Assembly: GCA_038316335.1 (NCBI GenBank)
Contig: JBBQAM010000003.1
Location: forward strand, 1 to 64,000
Direction of reading: 5' to 3'
Length of the DNA: 64,000 nt
From: JALHST01 sp038316335
GTDB taxonomy: Bacteria > Bacteroidota > Bacteroidia > Flavobacteriales > Flavobacteriaceae
Shown here: positions 27,278 to 36,531 of the stretch, piece after piece
How positions within the stretch are numbered: the first letter of the stretch is position 1
Layout of the letters: each line of letters begins with the position of its first letter
Translations under genes and position numbers: made by a program
The notes under the pieces: model-generated
Seen by the model: the letters and a program-made list of their open reading frames with translations, nothing else
Databases searched by the model: none
What the model was told of the DNA's origin: nothing

Positions 27278-28486
27278 TTGACAAAAAAATTGGCAGTGAA
27301 AAATATTTCATTGATTTCTGTATTCCTAATTTTATTCGGACTATTCCTAACATCCTGTTCGAATGAAAACCCACCTCTTGTGAGTGATGTACCCGTCGCG
27401 AGCTGTTCAGATGGTGTTCAAAACGGGTACGAAACGGGTATCGATTGTGGCTGGACCTGTTCAAATTCCTGTTTTGAGGTGAACGGACTTGAAGGCGACA
27501 TTGTCTCGAAAGTTATTCTTGACAACTCCAATGATTATAAGTTAGTAGGTCCACTTATCGTGCGAGATGGGGGCATACTTGAAATTCGGGAAGGGACAAT
27601 TATTAAAGCAACACCAGGAAAGAACGCCTACATTGCCGTAGCACAAGGTGGCAAAATTTTTGTCTATGGGAAAGCTGATAATCCAGTAGTAATTACTTCC
27701 GATGCCGACGTACCCATGCCAGGCGATTGGGGCGGGTTGGTAATTTGTGGTAAGGCCCCTGTTAATACGGGCACCCCTTCGAGATCTGCTACCGCCGATA
27801 TATTTTATGGGGGCGATGATCCCCTTGATAGTTCTGGGGTGCTTCAGTATTTAAGAATCGAATACACAGGGGCAACTTTTTCCAATTCAGCTATATTTAG
27901 TGGGGTATCATTTTATGGGGTAGGTTCGTACACTGCTATTGAACATGTACAGTCGTTTAATACCCTCGGCGACGGAATTGCGTTTTATGGGGGAACCGCA
28001 AATAGCAAATGGCTAATCACGACCAAAAGTGTTAAAAACGGCTTTTTTATGACCGATGGCTGGCAGGGGGTCGGCACGTTATGGTTTGTGTCAGGTACCA
28101 CTGAGTCGGGCATAAAAATGGCCAACAATAACTTGGATGTCGCGGCTTCCCCAATGACTTCCGGCGAAATTTCTGAGGTTTCCATTTTAGGACCTGTAAC
28201 CGAGGGTGCCCTGAATTATTCCGATGGTGGCGGCGATTTTACGCTCAGTACTATTTACACTGCGGGCATCGATCTTGGAATCAAAGTTGGGGCAAATGCC
28301 ATCACAAGTGTCGATGAAGGTCGTTTAATTATTACCCCGATTCAATTTGATAATGTGGTTCCAGGTTTTGAAATAACCAATTATATGGGCGCCAATCCCC
28401 AATTCTATTTCGAGGGGAATACGGTAGGTGCCGGAAGCAGTGAAGCAATCCCGGATTGGGCTTTGGACTGGACTACAGGTCTTTAG
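27278..28486 (+). CDS. Surface lipoprotein with beta-helix-like repeats
   Basis: 402 aa from TTG (27278). TTG 27290 or GTG 27296 are other possible starts, and no ATG is available. The signal ends in LFGLFLTSC and is followed by SNENPP. A short Cys-rich segment (ASCSDGVQNGYETGIDCGWTC) precedes a long beta-rich region with GDWGGLVICGKAPV, YGGDDPLDSSGVLQYLRIEY and GDGIAFYGGTANSKWL. This matches lipoproteins often found near TonB receptors in marine Bacteroidota; biochemical function is unknown. Its stop codon overlaps that of the convergent MG-like gene (28483-28486). Confidence 0.8.
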   Translation: MTKKLAVKNISLISVFLILFGLFLTSCSNENPPLVSDVPVASCSDGVQNGYETGIDCGWTCSNSCFEVNGLEGDIVSKVILDNSNDYKLVGPLIVRDGGILEIREGTIIKATPGKNAYIAVAQGGKIFVYGKADNPVVITSDADVPMPGDWGGLVICGKAPVNTGTPSRSATADIFYGGDDPLDSSGVLQYLRIEYTGATFSNSAIFSGVSFYGVGSYTAIEHVQSFNTLGDGIAFYGGTANSKWLITTKSVKNGFFMTDGWQGVGTLWFVSGTTESGIKMANNNLDVAASPMTSGEISEVSILGPVTEGALNYSDGGGDFTLSTIYTAGIDLGIKVGANAITSVDEGRLIITPIQFDNVVPGFEITNYMGANPQFYFEGNTVGAGSSEAIPDWALDWTTGL

Positions 28487-30282
28487 TCTACCCTAAACAT
28501 TTCCCTTAACGACACGGCTTCCCCCTTATTGGTAAAACCTTCTATGCTAATTGCGTAGATTCCCGGAACATCCGAAGTGAAAAAATGCATTTGATTCGTC
28601 TTAGCCTCAAGCTTGGCATTGGGCAACCATAACAATTGCAGCCGGTCATCTGGGAGATTTCCATGTGAGGATGCTATTGGGTCATCATAATTTTGTACAA
28701 AATAATTTTTTCTTGGTTGTGGCGGGAGGATCATGAACACTTTGGCAATCGGATTATTCAAACCTTTTACATAATCATTGTTCTTGGTAGTCAGCAATAG
28801 GGCACCTTGGTATATTTCGGGGCCGAAAATATAACGATCCTCATACACTTGTATGGTATTGAGACGTCTTGCATCAAAATTTAGCAATGCCTCTTGGTCC
28901 TGAATAATTACCCCATCAATCATTGCCAGTGGCAACAACCCGGGATTCGATTCTAATTCCCTGCTTTTTATCTCGATTTCCTCAAGGCCACTTTTAGTAC
29001 GGCGCACCCAGACATTTTTTATAATTTCCAAGAGCGCCTCTCGGACCGTCTTGAATGGCGTGTAATCATCGAGGTGATAGCTTGTCATTGTGTTCTCAAT
29101 AAATGGCATTTCACGTTGCACCGGAAGTATAGAATCGGGTCTGAAACTAAAATAAGCGCTTTCGATTTGGTTGTGTACACTTCTTTGGAGAATCGCATGC
29201 GCCATGGTTTCATCAATCTTAAATTTATCAAAGACCAAAAGCGAATAATCTATGGGAACCGGCTCATTTAATCGAATAGAATAGTGTGGGCCATTTTCAC
29301 CAATAATTTGCATAATGGCGATTTCACTGTTATAATCTGCCTTCATATTCATAAAGAAGCCACCCTCTGTATTGGTCTGTGCAATTCGAAAACGACTTTC
29401 TTCGCCAGGTAGTGACATTGCCACATCGAGATTCGAGGTAGACTCGCCAATTTTAGAAGCCAATACCTCTCCAGAAAATAATTCCCCACGCAACTCTGGT
29501 AAGAATATACGTGCACCAATGCGATGAGCAGGAGATCGATTTGACGTATTGTAAATTTTCATATAATTCTTGGCATTCAAATTGGGAAGCAGTGGTAACG
29601 TATCAATTTTTCGTACTGATACCGAATAACTGCCTTGTATCGCATCTACCCCAGAAGTATCATTAATTGTGAACATTCCCTTCGCCCGTTTTCCAAGATT
29701 TTTACGGTCTAAAACCAATTCCAAAGGCCCGATATTGCTTACATCCTCGAACGGACTCCTATCAATTTTCTCACTAAATACTTCAAGAGTATCTGTCAGG
29801 CTGTCTTTTTTCATCATTGGACGTAAAATTGCCGTTTGGTCTTCCTGATAGGGATTGATAACCGCAATATTGTTCTGAAAAAAATTCGTCTCCCCGGCAT
29901 TCTTCATCCAATTGGTATAGGCAATGAGTTTATAATTCCCGGATGGGATGGTCGTCGGAATAAAAAAATCGCCTTGACCTACCCCATCGATTAATTGAAT
30001 TTTATGCCTAAAAACAGGGTTAAGGTCCTCACTTACCAATTCTACGTACGCTACTTTGCTAATATCGCTATAGCCCGAGCCGTTTTCATTTATGCAGTAT
30101 ACTTTGTAATAGAGGTATTCTGCCGGAAAAAGAAGGGTTGAATTAAAATGTAAAAAAATGGTTTCCTGTGGAATGTCTGCATACCCTGAAAAGTCAGCAT
30201 CACGCTTCGCAATCACCGTCTGGCCCATAACCATCGCGGCAGTCATAACCAATAAAAATTGCAGCAAAAAAAATCGTTTCAT
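28483..30282 (-). CDS. Secreted macroglobulin-like protein with a plug-like domain and no barrel
   Basis: 599 aa from the ATG at 30280-30282, 11 nt after the DUF4249 stop. A longer frame starts at TTG 30306. A signal peptide (MKRFFLLQFLLVMTAAMVMG) is followed by an MG2-like domain (IFLHFNSTLLFPAEYLYYKV, then SGNYKLIAYTNWMKN). Near residues 447-502 the sequence AMIDGVIIQDQEALLNF and GPEIYQGALLLTTKN resembles a TonB-receptor plug, but no beta-barrel follows. It ends with another beta domain. It is the last gene of a four-gene envelope operon and probably works with the receptor at 31567-34335. Confidence 0.75.
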   Translation of the reverse strand: MKRFFLLQFLLVMTAAMVMGQTVIAKRDADFSGYADIPQETIFLHFNSTLLFPAEYLYYKVYCINENGSGYSDISKVAYVELVSEDLNPVFRHKIQLIDGVGQGDFFIPTTIPSGNYKLIAYTNWMKNAGETNFFQNNIAVINPYQEDQTAILRPMMKKDSLTDTLEVFSEKIDRSPFEDVSNIGPLELVLDRKNLGKRAKGMFTINDTSGVDAIQGSYSVSVRKIDTLPLLPNLNAKNYMKIYNTSNRSPAHRIGARIFLPELRGELFSGEVLASKIGESTSNLDVAMSLPGEESRFRIAQTNTEGGFFMNMKADYNSEIAIMQIIGENGPHYSIRLNEPVPIDYSLLVFDKFKIDETMAHAILQRSVHNQIESAYFSFRPDSILPVQREMPFIENTMTSYHLDDYTPFKTVREALLEIIKNVWVRRTKSGLEEIEIKSRELESNPGLLPLAMIDGVIIQDQEALLNFDARRLNTIQVYEDRYIFGPEIYQGALLLTTKNNDYVKGLNNPIAKVFMILPPQPRKNYFVQNYDDPIASSHGNLPDDRLQLLWLPNAKLEAKTNQMHFFTSDVPGIYAISIEGFTNKGEAVSLREMFRVD

Positions 30283-30293
30283 GTTATTGCTGT

Positions 30294-31541
30294 TTAATCT
30301 GTCCAAAAATCAGGTACCACATTGCTTCCCAAAACCGTACAATCCCCACACTCTGGACGAACCATCAAAAAAGGGCCATCAAGTGGGGGGGCACTCGGAT
30401 TTCTATTATAATCATAAAATCGCAATCTATCCTCATAAATGGCATTGAGCAGGGCCCTATTGCCCAAGGTGCCTTCGGTATTCGGGGCCACCTGTTGGCA
30501 CGTCAAATAATAGGGCGGTTTTTCCTCGCCGGGAAAAAAGTCTTCCCAATTGAAGAATATCCTTTTCTCGGAGACCGATGACACCTCGAAAAAACCGGCC
30601 ACATTCTCATTGGGATCATCAAGGGACACCACATTGCCCGCCAAGAATCCCGGCTGATCTTCCGAGAAAATATTTTGCGAAGGGTCGGTCAGCCCCTTGA
30701 GCGTTTCGTAATACGCAAATGTTACCGGGCTTTGCACATATTGACGTACCAAGATGCTGTAACGATAGGTAAGTTTATAATCGTCACGATCTAGGAACCG
30801 CACATTCAGATGTGCTATTCGGTTTTCTGAAAGGCCAAGGGTGCTCTGAAGCACGATACTCTTGGCAGTATCGGTGCCGTAACATGTATGTTCCTCGCGT
30901 TCCCTTTGAATCACATTGGTTGCAAACATCGTTTCGCCTTCAAATAGCACAACTGCGTCATATGGACTCCAATACGGGGCAATGATCTTATAGGTTTCCA
31001 GGTAGTCAAAATAATAGTATTTCGCCTGACCGGTCGGGTCCTCGCTATCGACAAATATTCCGATTCCTTCTACCCCTTTGTTATTGGTAAATCGTTCAGC
31101 GGAAACAGTACCGATGGACGCAATAGGAGGCAATTGCATCGCATCACTTCTGTAAAATCGGTTATTTTCGGTAGTAATCTCTAATTCGTAATCAATATTG
31201 GGTTGTGCTGCAAAAGGCGTTACCGATCGATATTTGCCAGGTTCAAATTCCTCGAAGGGAAAGGTATTCCCATTGGCGAGAATGCGTACGCTGGCATTTT
31301 GTTCGGGTCCTGCACCAGCATCCTCAAAACGGTAGGAACGTGATAAAAAGACCTCCTGGTTCTTAAGTTCATTCGTAATCTTGGCATTGACCACCAAAAC
31401 ATCGTCAAAACCGCCGACCTTTCCTTCATAGGGTTTTATACATCCCAAAAGAAAAAGCAGCAGGAACGCAGAACCGAGTTTGAAACTCGTTACCATACGC
31501 TTGATGTTGATGTTGATCCCCATGATATTAAAAAAATTCAT
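30294..31541 (-). CDS. DUF4249 family lipoprotein
   Basis: 415 aa from the ATG at 31541. The lipoprotein signal (MVTSFKLGSAFLLLFLLGC) suggests that the real start may be the Met at 31496, or the one at 31523. The mature protein starts CIKPYEGKVGGFDDVLVVNA and shows the DUF4249 order: N-terminal Ig-like beta region, YELEITTENNRFYRSDAM, and a C-terminal Cys pair (VRPECGDCTVLGSNVVP). DUF4249 proteins are typically encoded directly downstream of TonB-dependent receptors in Bacteroidota, as here (25 nt gap), and are thought to be their surface partners. Confidence 0.88.
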   Translation of the reverse strand: MNFFNIMGININIKRMVTSFKLGSAFLLLFLLGCIKPYEGKVGGFDDVLVVNAKITNELKNQEVFLSRSYRFEDAGAGPEQNASVRILANGNTFPFEEFEPGKYRSVTPFAAQPNIDYELEITTENNRFYRSDAMQLPPIASIGTVSAERFTNNKGVEGIGIFVDSEDPTGQAKYYYFDYLETYKIIAPYWSPYDAVVLFEGETMFATNVIQREREEHTCYGTDTAKSIVLQSTLGLSENRIAHLNVRFLDRDDYKLTYRYSILVRQYVQSPVTFAYYETLKGLTDPSQNIFSEDQPGFLAGNVVSLDDPNENVAGFFEVSSVSEKRIFFNWEDFFPGEEKPPYYLTCQQVAPNTEGTLGNRALLNAIYEDRLRFYDYNRNPSAPPLDGPFLMVRPECGDCTVLGSNVVPDFWTD

Positions 31542-31566
31542 TCGAAACTTCTATGACTCCCATCCT

Positions 31567-34335
31567 CTAAAACTTAAAATTATAGGTAATCGAGGGCACG
31601 GGTACTGAAAAAATCGAGCTTTGCAATGCTTTTATCTCACCATTATTGGAAACAAAAAATACGGAGTACGGATTGTTCCGGCCAAATACATTATACACCG
31701 AGATATTCCAGAAACTATGCGCAAATTTCTTGATTTTGTGATTTCCTTCAATATTGAAACCAATATCCAAGCGATAATAATCGGGAATCCGATATTGATT
31801 GCGATCACTGTATAGTACGTATTCAATCCCATTAAAAGAATAATTGCCTACGGGGAACGTCACTGGACGCCCAGTCTGGTAAATAAAATTTGCGGAAAAA
31901 CTATAGCGCTTGGTAAACTTGTAGTTCAGCACGATGCTAAAATCGTGGGGCTTGTCAAAATTGGATGGAAAGTAACGCCCATCATTCACCCGTTCCTCTC
32001 GAAATTTACTGTCTAGCTTTAACAAAGACCGTGAATAGGTATACCCGATCCAACCATTTAAATTCCCGGTATTTTTCCGGAGCAAAAATTCAATTCCGTA
32101 GGCCCGTCCTTCCCCTTGAAGTACTTCGGTTTCAACATATTGGTTCAAGAGAAGTTTGGCCCCGGTCTTAAAATCGAGCAGGTTCTTCTGCATTTTATAA
32201 AATCCTTCAAGACTGAACTCATAGTCAATACCATTCAGATTTTTGTAAAAACCCAATGCGAATTGATTGGCCTTTTGCGGTTTGATATTGTAATCGGAAA
32301 GTTTCCAAGTATCGATCGGGGAAACCGTAGTGGTATTCGATAAGGTATGGATGTATTGATTGGCATTATCGAAACTGGCCTTGATGGAGGCATTCTCGCT
32401 CAGTAAATAGCGAGCGGAAATTCTGATTTCCGGTCCTCCATAGGTCTTGATAAACTTATTTTTATCATAGTGGAGTGTATCGAGTACGCTACCTTCACTA
32501 ACCGGCAGACCTGCTTGATAGCGTCTAGGATCAGACGGGCCCAAGGCAGCATAAAATGAATAGCGCAGCCCAAGGTCGAATAATAGCTTCTCGGAGACCT
32601 TGAAATTATCGGTCACGAATAGCGCCGCCTCCAAGGCACGTTCCCTTGGTATGGCCAAAGGCGAAATGATGTCCTGGGGAGAATTCGGTCGTATTTCCCC
32701 AGGAGATACATTATATACTTTGCCAGAAATTCCATAGTCAATATTATGCCTATCGTTCATTAGATACCGAAATCGAGCCTTCACTTCGGTTTCGCCAATC
32801 CGGTAGTTTTGTGAGAAATTATCGATTTCGCTACCATCATATCCGATATCGAACTGATATTCGCTATTGGCCAACAAAAGGCTGCCAGAATTCCGTTCAT
32901 TGAACGAATGGTCCCATTGCAACGAGAACAACCGGTTACTATAACCATAAAGTGAGTCGGAGGTGATGCTAAAGGCATCCTTACTGTAATATCCTGATAT
33001 GCGCACATCGTTCTTGCGGTCTATCTGGTGGTCGTATTTTGCCATAACATCATAAAAATTGGCGCTGCTTTTTTGTAGGGAAACATCTTTCAATGATCTC
33101 AATACCCAATCAGAATAGGCCATTCTTCCTCCCAATAAGAGGCCTGATTTTTCCTTGATGATGGGCACTTCCAATACCACATTGGCCGTAACGGGCCCCA
33201 ATGATGCTTCCCCGCTTAAATTTTGTCTGTTGGCCTTTTTTGTGTTGATATCAAAGACCGATGATAGTCGACCTCCATATTCTGCAGGGATGTGGCCTTT
33301 ATAAATAGTCACATCTTCAATTGCGAATGGATTCAAGGCTTGAAAGATTCCAAAAAAATGAGAAGGATTGTAAATGACCGCCTTATCTAAAAGTATTAGG
33401 TTTTGATCCGTTTTCCCACCTCTGACATTGAACCCGGAAGCTCCTTCACCCGCGGTGGTTACCCCAGGTAGGGTGGTGGCCACTTTCAGCACGTCACGCT
33501 CTCCCAATACCAAAGGAATGTTTTTAGACTCCTCAGCACCTATGGTCGTACTCCCCGTTCCCACATCCTCCACATTTTTCGTAGCATTCGCATTGACAAC
33601 TACTTCGTCTAAAAGCTCAAAAGTCTCCTCGAGTCTAATATTTAATTTACCGTTATTGTAAATTATGACATTGCGTTTGGAGTTAGCAATGCCCAACGAA
33701 CTTGTTTCCAGAATATTAAGTCCGGCCGGTAATCCAAGTTCATAGTACCCTTCCTCGTCAGTGACCGTGCCGAGACCTTTTGACTTTACCAAAATCGCTA
33801 AATTCGGAATGGGTTTCCCAGTTTCTAAATTCGTGACAAATCCTGATATGGTAAATGTTTTCGGCCCGTTCGCCTTGTTTTCTTTGCCGATACGCACGGT
33901 TTCAACAACCTGATCGGCATTTGCAGTTTGTTTTTCCATTACCAGCGGTTGTGTTTCCCCTTCTCCCGTGCCAGTTTCTTCGAATGACTCTTTTTGGCCT
34001 GCGGCAAAGAACCCTTCCGGCAAGTTGTCATAAATACTATTATTGCGTGTAAGGACAACACGATGGTCCTCTGTAATAAAAAAATTAAGGTCGGTTTCCT
34101 CGAGTACACTGCCTAAAATTTGTGGGAGGGTGGCATCTTGAAAATCCTGTGTAATGTTCCTGGGGGCTAGCCAGTCATTGGCATAGTAAAAAACATAGCC
34201 CGTTTTTTGGTTCAGTTGTGAAAAAACCTCTTGAATAGGGAGGTTGTTAAAGGCAATTGAAAACGTGTCCACTCTTTTTTGGGCGCTCGCTATTTGGAGA
34301 TAAAGAATGGCTATGACCACGATTTTAAAGTTCAT
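31567..34335 (-). CDS. TonB-dependent receptor with N-terminal STN domain
   Basis: 922 aa. After the signal peptide comes an STN/secretin-like domain (FNNLPIQEVFSQLNQKTGYV, about residues 29-48). A linker leads to a CarboxypepD_reg-like domain (about 165-245: FTISGFVTNLETGKPIPNLA). The plug has VGTGSTTIGAEESKNIPLVL and GASGFNVRGGKTDQNLILLD. The beta-barrel ends in ITYNFKF. An STN domain can signal to an anti-sigma factor, but no FecI/FecR pair is in this window. The ATG overlaps the stop of the preceding gene by 4 nt (ATGA), so the two are translationally coupled. The ligand is unknown. Confidence 0.92.
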   Translation of the reverse strand: MNFKIVVIAILYLQIASAQKRVDTFSIAFNNLPIQEVFSQLNQKTGYVFYYANDWLAPRNITQDFQDATLPQILGSVLEETDLNFFITEDHRVVLTRNNSIYDNLPEGFFAAGQKESFEETGTGEGETQPLVMEKQTANADQVVETVRIGKENKANGPKTFTISGFVTNLETGKPIPNLAILVKSKGLGTVTDEEGYYELGLPAGLNILETSSLGIANSKRNVIIYNNGKLNIRLEETFELLDEVVVNANATKNVEDVGTGSTTIGAEESKNIPLVLGERDVLKVATTLPGVTTAGEGASGFNVRGGKTDQNLILLDKAVIYNPSHFFGIFQALNPFAIEDVTIYKGHIPAEYGGRLSSVFDINTKKANRQNLSGEASLGPVTANVVLEVPIIKEKSGLLLGGRMAYSDWVLRSLKDVSLQKSSANFYDVMAKYDHQIDRKNDVRISGYYSKDAFSITSDSLYGYSNRLFSLQWDHSFNERNSGSLLLANSEYQFDIGYDGSEIDNFSQNYRIGETEVKARFRYLMNDRHNIDYGISGKVYNVSPGEIRPNSPQDIISPLAIPRERALEAALFVTDNFKVSEKLLFDLGLRYSFYAALGPSDPRRYQAGLPVSEGSVLDTLHYDKNKFIKTYGGPEIRISARYLLSENASIKASFDNANQYIHTLSNTTTVSPIDTWKLSDYNIKPQKANQFALGFYKNLNGIDYEFSLEGFYKMQKNLLDFKTGAKLLLNQYVETEVLQGEGRAYGIEFLLRKNTGNLNGWIGYTYSRSLLKLDSKFREERVNDGRYFPSNFDKPHDFSIVLNYKFTKRYSFSANFIYQTGRPVTFPVGNYSFNGIEYVLYSDRNQYRIPDYYRLDIGFNIEGNHKIKKFAHSFWNISVYNVFGRNNPYSVFFVSNNGEIKALQSSIFSVPVPSITYNFKF

Positions 34336-35087
34336 GGTTCATTGCGGTTTTCGGTGATGGAAATTACGCTGTCCAGGTCTGTAGAGACGGCAATCAAATA
34401 GTGTTCCGGGGCCGATTTCCGAAATTCCCTGTGCCGGTCTTGTATTTGTTGTAGCTCTTTTTTGTTTCCTGGAAAAATAGTCGATAAATCCCGTGCAGAG
34501 GCCATCTTAAAAAAGTCAGTTCCGTACTGTATATAATAGTTTTGCCTATTCTTAAAAGTATAATATACCGACTCCTGGTCTGATTTTCTTAAAATTTTCT
34601 TTAAGTGCTTTTTGTATAATGTAAATGATCTGCCAGCAAACAAAATCTCAAAAAAGCCCGAATTGGGAGCCTCTTGGGCCACAAGTGTTTGAAGGTTTAC
34701 AAAATAGTGCCCTGCAATTTCAAAACTTGCCACGTTGCTTTTAATCAATTGTACAATGGGAGAACCGTTAATACCTACGTGGCGAACAAGCAATTCATCG
34801 TCAAAGACATCGTATAAAAGGTCAATAGCAAAAAAAGGCTGCTGTTTATAAACTACCTGGCCCGCCACAAAATTAGGTTTTAGGAAAAATTTATGTTGTT
34901 CCTTGTCCCCTCGATATTGCTCCCGATACTCAATGCCGTAATAGACTCCGGAGTTGGTCTCACCAATGGTCTGGTCAAACCAAGAATAGTACGAACTTTC
35001 ATCTTCTTGGGCCTTGACCAAAAAGGAAAAGGCAATACCGAAAAAGACCAATAAATAAAAGCGTTTTATGAAAGGTGATTTTTTCAA
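34332..35087 (-). CDS. Secreted protein of unknown function, coupled to the STN TonB receptor
   Basis: 251 aa from TTG at 35085-35087. No ATG or GTG is available in frame, and the TTG places a clean signal peptide (KKSPFIKRFYLLVFFGIAF...VKAQ) at the N-terminus. The mature protein has no recognisable domain. It is rich in aromatic residues and mixed beta strands (VYYGIEYREQYRGDKEQHKF) and has a basic KKHLKKILRKSDQE segment. The 4-nt overlap with the receptor gene says the two are made together. A periplasmic or outer-membrane accessory role is inferred only from that. Confidence 0.75.
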   Translation of the reverse strand: MKKSPFIKRFYLLVFFGIAFSFLVKAQEDESSYYSWFDQTIGETNSGVYYGIEYREQYRGDKEQHKFFLKPNFVAGQVVYKQQPFFAIDLLYDVFDDELLVRHVGINGSPIVQLIKSNVASFEIAGHYFVNLQTLVAQEAPNSGFFEILFAGRSFTLYKKHLKKILRKSDQESVYYTFKNRQNYYIQYGTDFFKMASARDLSTIFPGNKKELQQIQDRHREFRKSAPEHYLIAVSTDLDSVISITENRNEP

Positions 35088-35287
35088 ATTGTATGCGTTT
35101 TCACGAAAACTGTTTAATATCTTCCATTGCGAATGAAGATAACCAAAAAAACCCTTTTGCAGATACCGACGTCTTGATTTTGTGAATATGTGCCCATCTT
35201 TTAATTGAATTAAGTTTCTTTGTAATTCATTTAGGGATCCTCTCTGAAGGACGTCAATAAATCACATTGTTCATATTAAATAACTCC

Positions 35288-35641
35288 ATGAAAAAAATAT
35301 ACTATCTAGGCACATGTTCAACGTGCCAAAGAATTTTAAAAGAATTACGACCTCTGACCGGCATTGAATTGCAGGATATAAAAACAGATGCCATTACTAC
35401 ATCACAACTAAAACAAATGAAAGAGCTTGCCGGGAGCTATGAGGCACTTTTTAGTAGAAGGGCCATCTTATATAAACAAAGAGGTTTAGGCGCCAAGACC
35501 TTACTGGAAGAAGATTATAAAAACCTCCTATTGGAACACTATACATATTTAAAAAGACCCGTTATTTTGGTCAATGGGAAAATCTTTATCGGAAATTCGA
35601 AAAAAGAGGTTGAAGCAGCCGTAAAAGCGCTGCATCCTTGA
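35288..35641 (+). CDS. ArsC/Spx-like thioredoxin-fold protein
   Basis: 117 aa from the ATG at 35288. A TTG at 35267 opens a longer frame without support. KKIYYLGTCSTCQRILKEL carries a CxxC in the ArsC-family position. The rest (FSRRAILYKQRGLGAKTLLE, KRPVILVNGKIFIGNSKKEV) follows the ArsC/Spx/YffB fold. Members are glutaredoxin-type arsenate reductases, regulators or uncharacterised reductases. No arsenic resistance genes are nearby, so arsenate is doubtful as substrate. The stop (TGA) overlaps the TTG start of the EamA gene. Confidence 0.82.
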   Translation: MKKIYYLGTCSTCQRILKELRPLTGIELQDIKTDAITTSQLKQMKELAGSYEALFSRRAILYKQRGLGAKTLLEEDYKNLLLEHYTYLKRPVILVNGKIFIGNSKKEVEAAVKALHP

Positions 35642-36531
35642 GCCGGCGAACACTTGCCATATGTGCAGCAATTGGGGCGACCATAATATATGGTCTCAAT
35701 CATACCATTGCCAAGGGGGTCATGCCTGATTTCGTGAAACCATCCGCATTTATCATACTTCGTGTAACAGGTGCGGCAATCTTATTCTGGATGCTTTCCT
35801 TTTTTGGCCCCAAAGAGAATATTGAAAAAAAAGATTATCCGCGGATGATGGTCTGCGCCCTCTTGGGCATGGGTGTGAACATGTTGGTATTCTTTAAGGG
35901 ATTGTCTTTGTCAACCCCCATCAACAGTTCGGTACTTGTGACCACTACGCCCATTATCGTACTGATTTTGTCTGCCATTCTCATTAAGGAAAAAATAATC
36001 GCTCGAAAAGCAATGGGGATAGCCATCGGATTGCTTGGCGCCTTGGGCTTGATTTTATTCGGGGCCGAAATACGGGGCGATGCACCGAATATTCCTTTGG
36101 GGAATTTTTTGATTATGATGAATTCTTTGTTTTATGGTACGTACCTGATTTTAGTAAAGACGCTACTTGATAAATACCATCCCTTTACTTTTATGAAGTG
36201 GCTTTTTACCCTAGGAATTGTGATCTGCTTGCCCTTTGGTTATCATGATTTAATTGAAATACCCTATTCCGAATTGCCTTTGAAAATAATTTGGAGCATC
36301 GTTTTTGTGGTCGTCGGGACTACCTTTTGTACCTACCTCTTCAATATTTTTGCGTTAACCCAGCTGAAGGCATCGACCCTCAGTGCCTTTGTTTACATAC
36401 AACCATTGATCGGGATTATATTCGCATTGCTGACCGGGCAGGACCGCCTTACCTTCATCAAGGTCCTTGCGGCGGCCTTGGTGTTACTCGGTGTGTATCT
36501 GGCAAGCAAAAAACCTATTCCAAATCCTTAG
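35638..36531 (+). CDS. EamA/DMT-family permease
   Basis: 297 aa with about ten predicted membrane helices in two EamA repeats: residues about 7-140 (ICAAIGATIIYGLNHTIAKG, ALLGMGVNMLVFFKGL) and about 155-290 (YIQPLIGIIFALLTG). The family exports or imports small metabolites; the substrate cannot be predicted. The start is TTG at 35638, overlapping the previous stop (TTGA), and no in-frame ATG precedes the first helix. The 3' end overlaps the convergent thioesterase gene by 17 nt. Confidence 0.88.
   Translation: MSRRTLAICAAIGATIIYGLNHTIAKGVMPDFVKPSAFIILRVTGAAILFWMLSFFGPKENIEKKDYPRMMVCALLGMGVNMLVFFKGLSLSTPINSSVLVTTTPIIVLILSAILIKEKIIARKAMGIAIGLLGALGLILFGAEIRGDAPNIPLGNFLIMMNSLFYGTYLILVKTLLDKYHPFTFMKWLFTLGIVICLPFGYHDLIEIPYSELPLKIIWSIVFVVVGTTFCTYLFNIFALTQLKASTLSAFVYIQPLIGIIFALLTGQDRLTFIKVLAAALVLLGVYLASKKPIPNP

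Noticed and set aside
31567..34335. FecA-type signalling system
   Set aside because: The receptor has an STN domain, but no ECF sigma factor or FecR-like anti-sigma gene is in the window.
35288..35641. Arsenic resistance determinant
   Set aside because: The ArsC-like fold alone is not enough; no arsR, arsB/acr3 or arsenate-linked genes are nearby.
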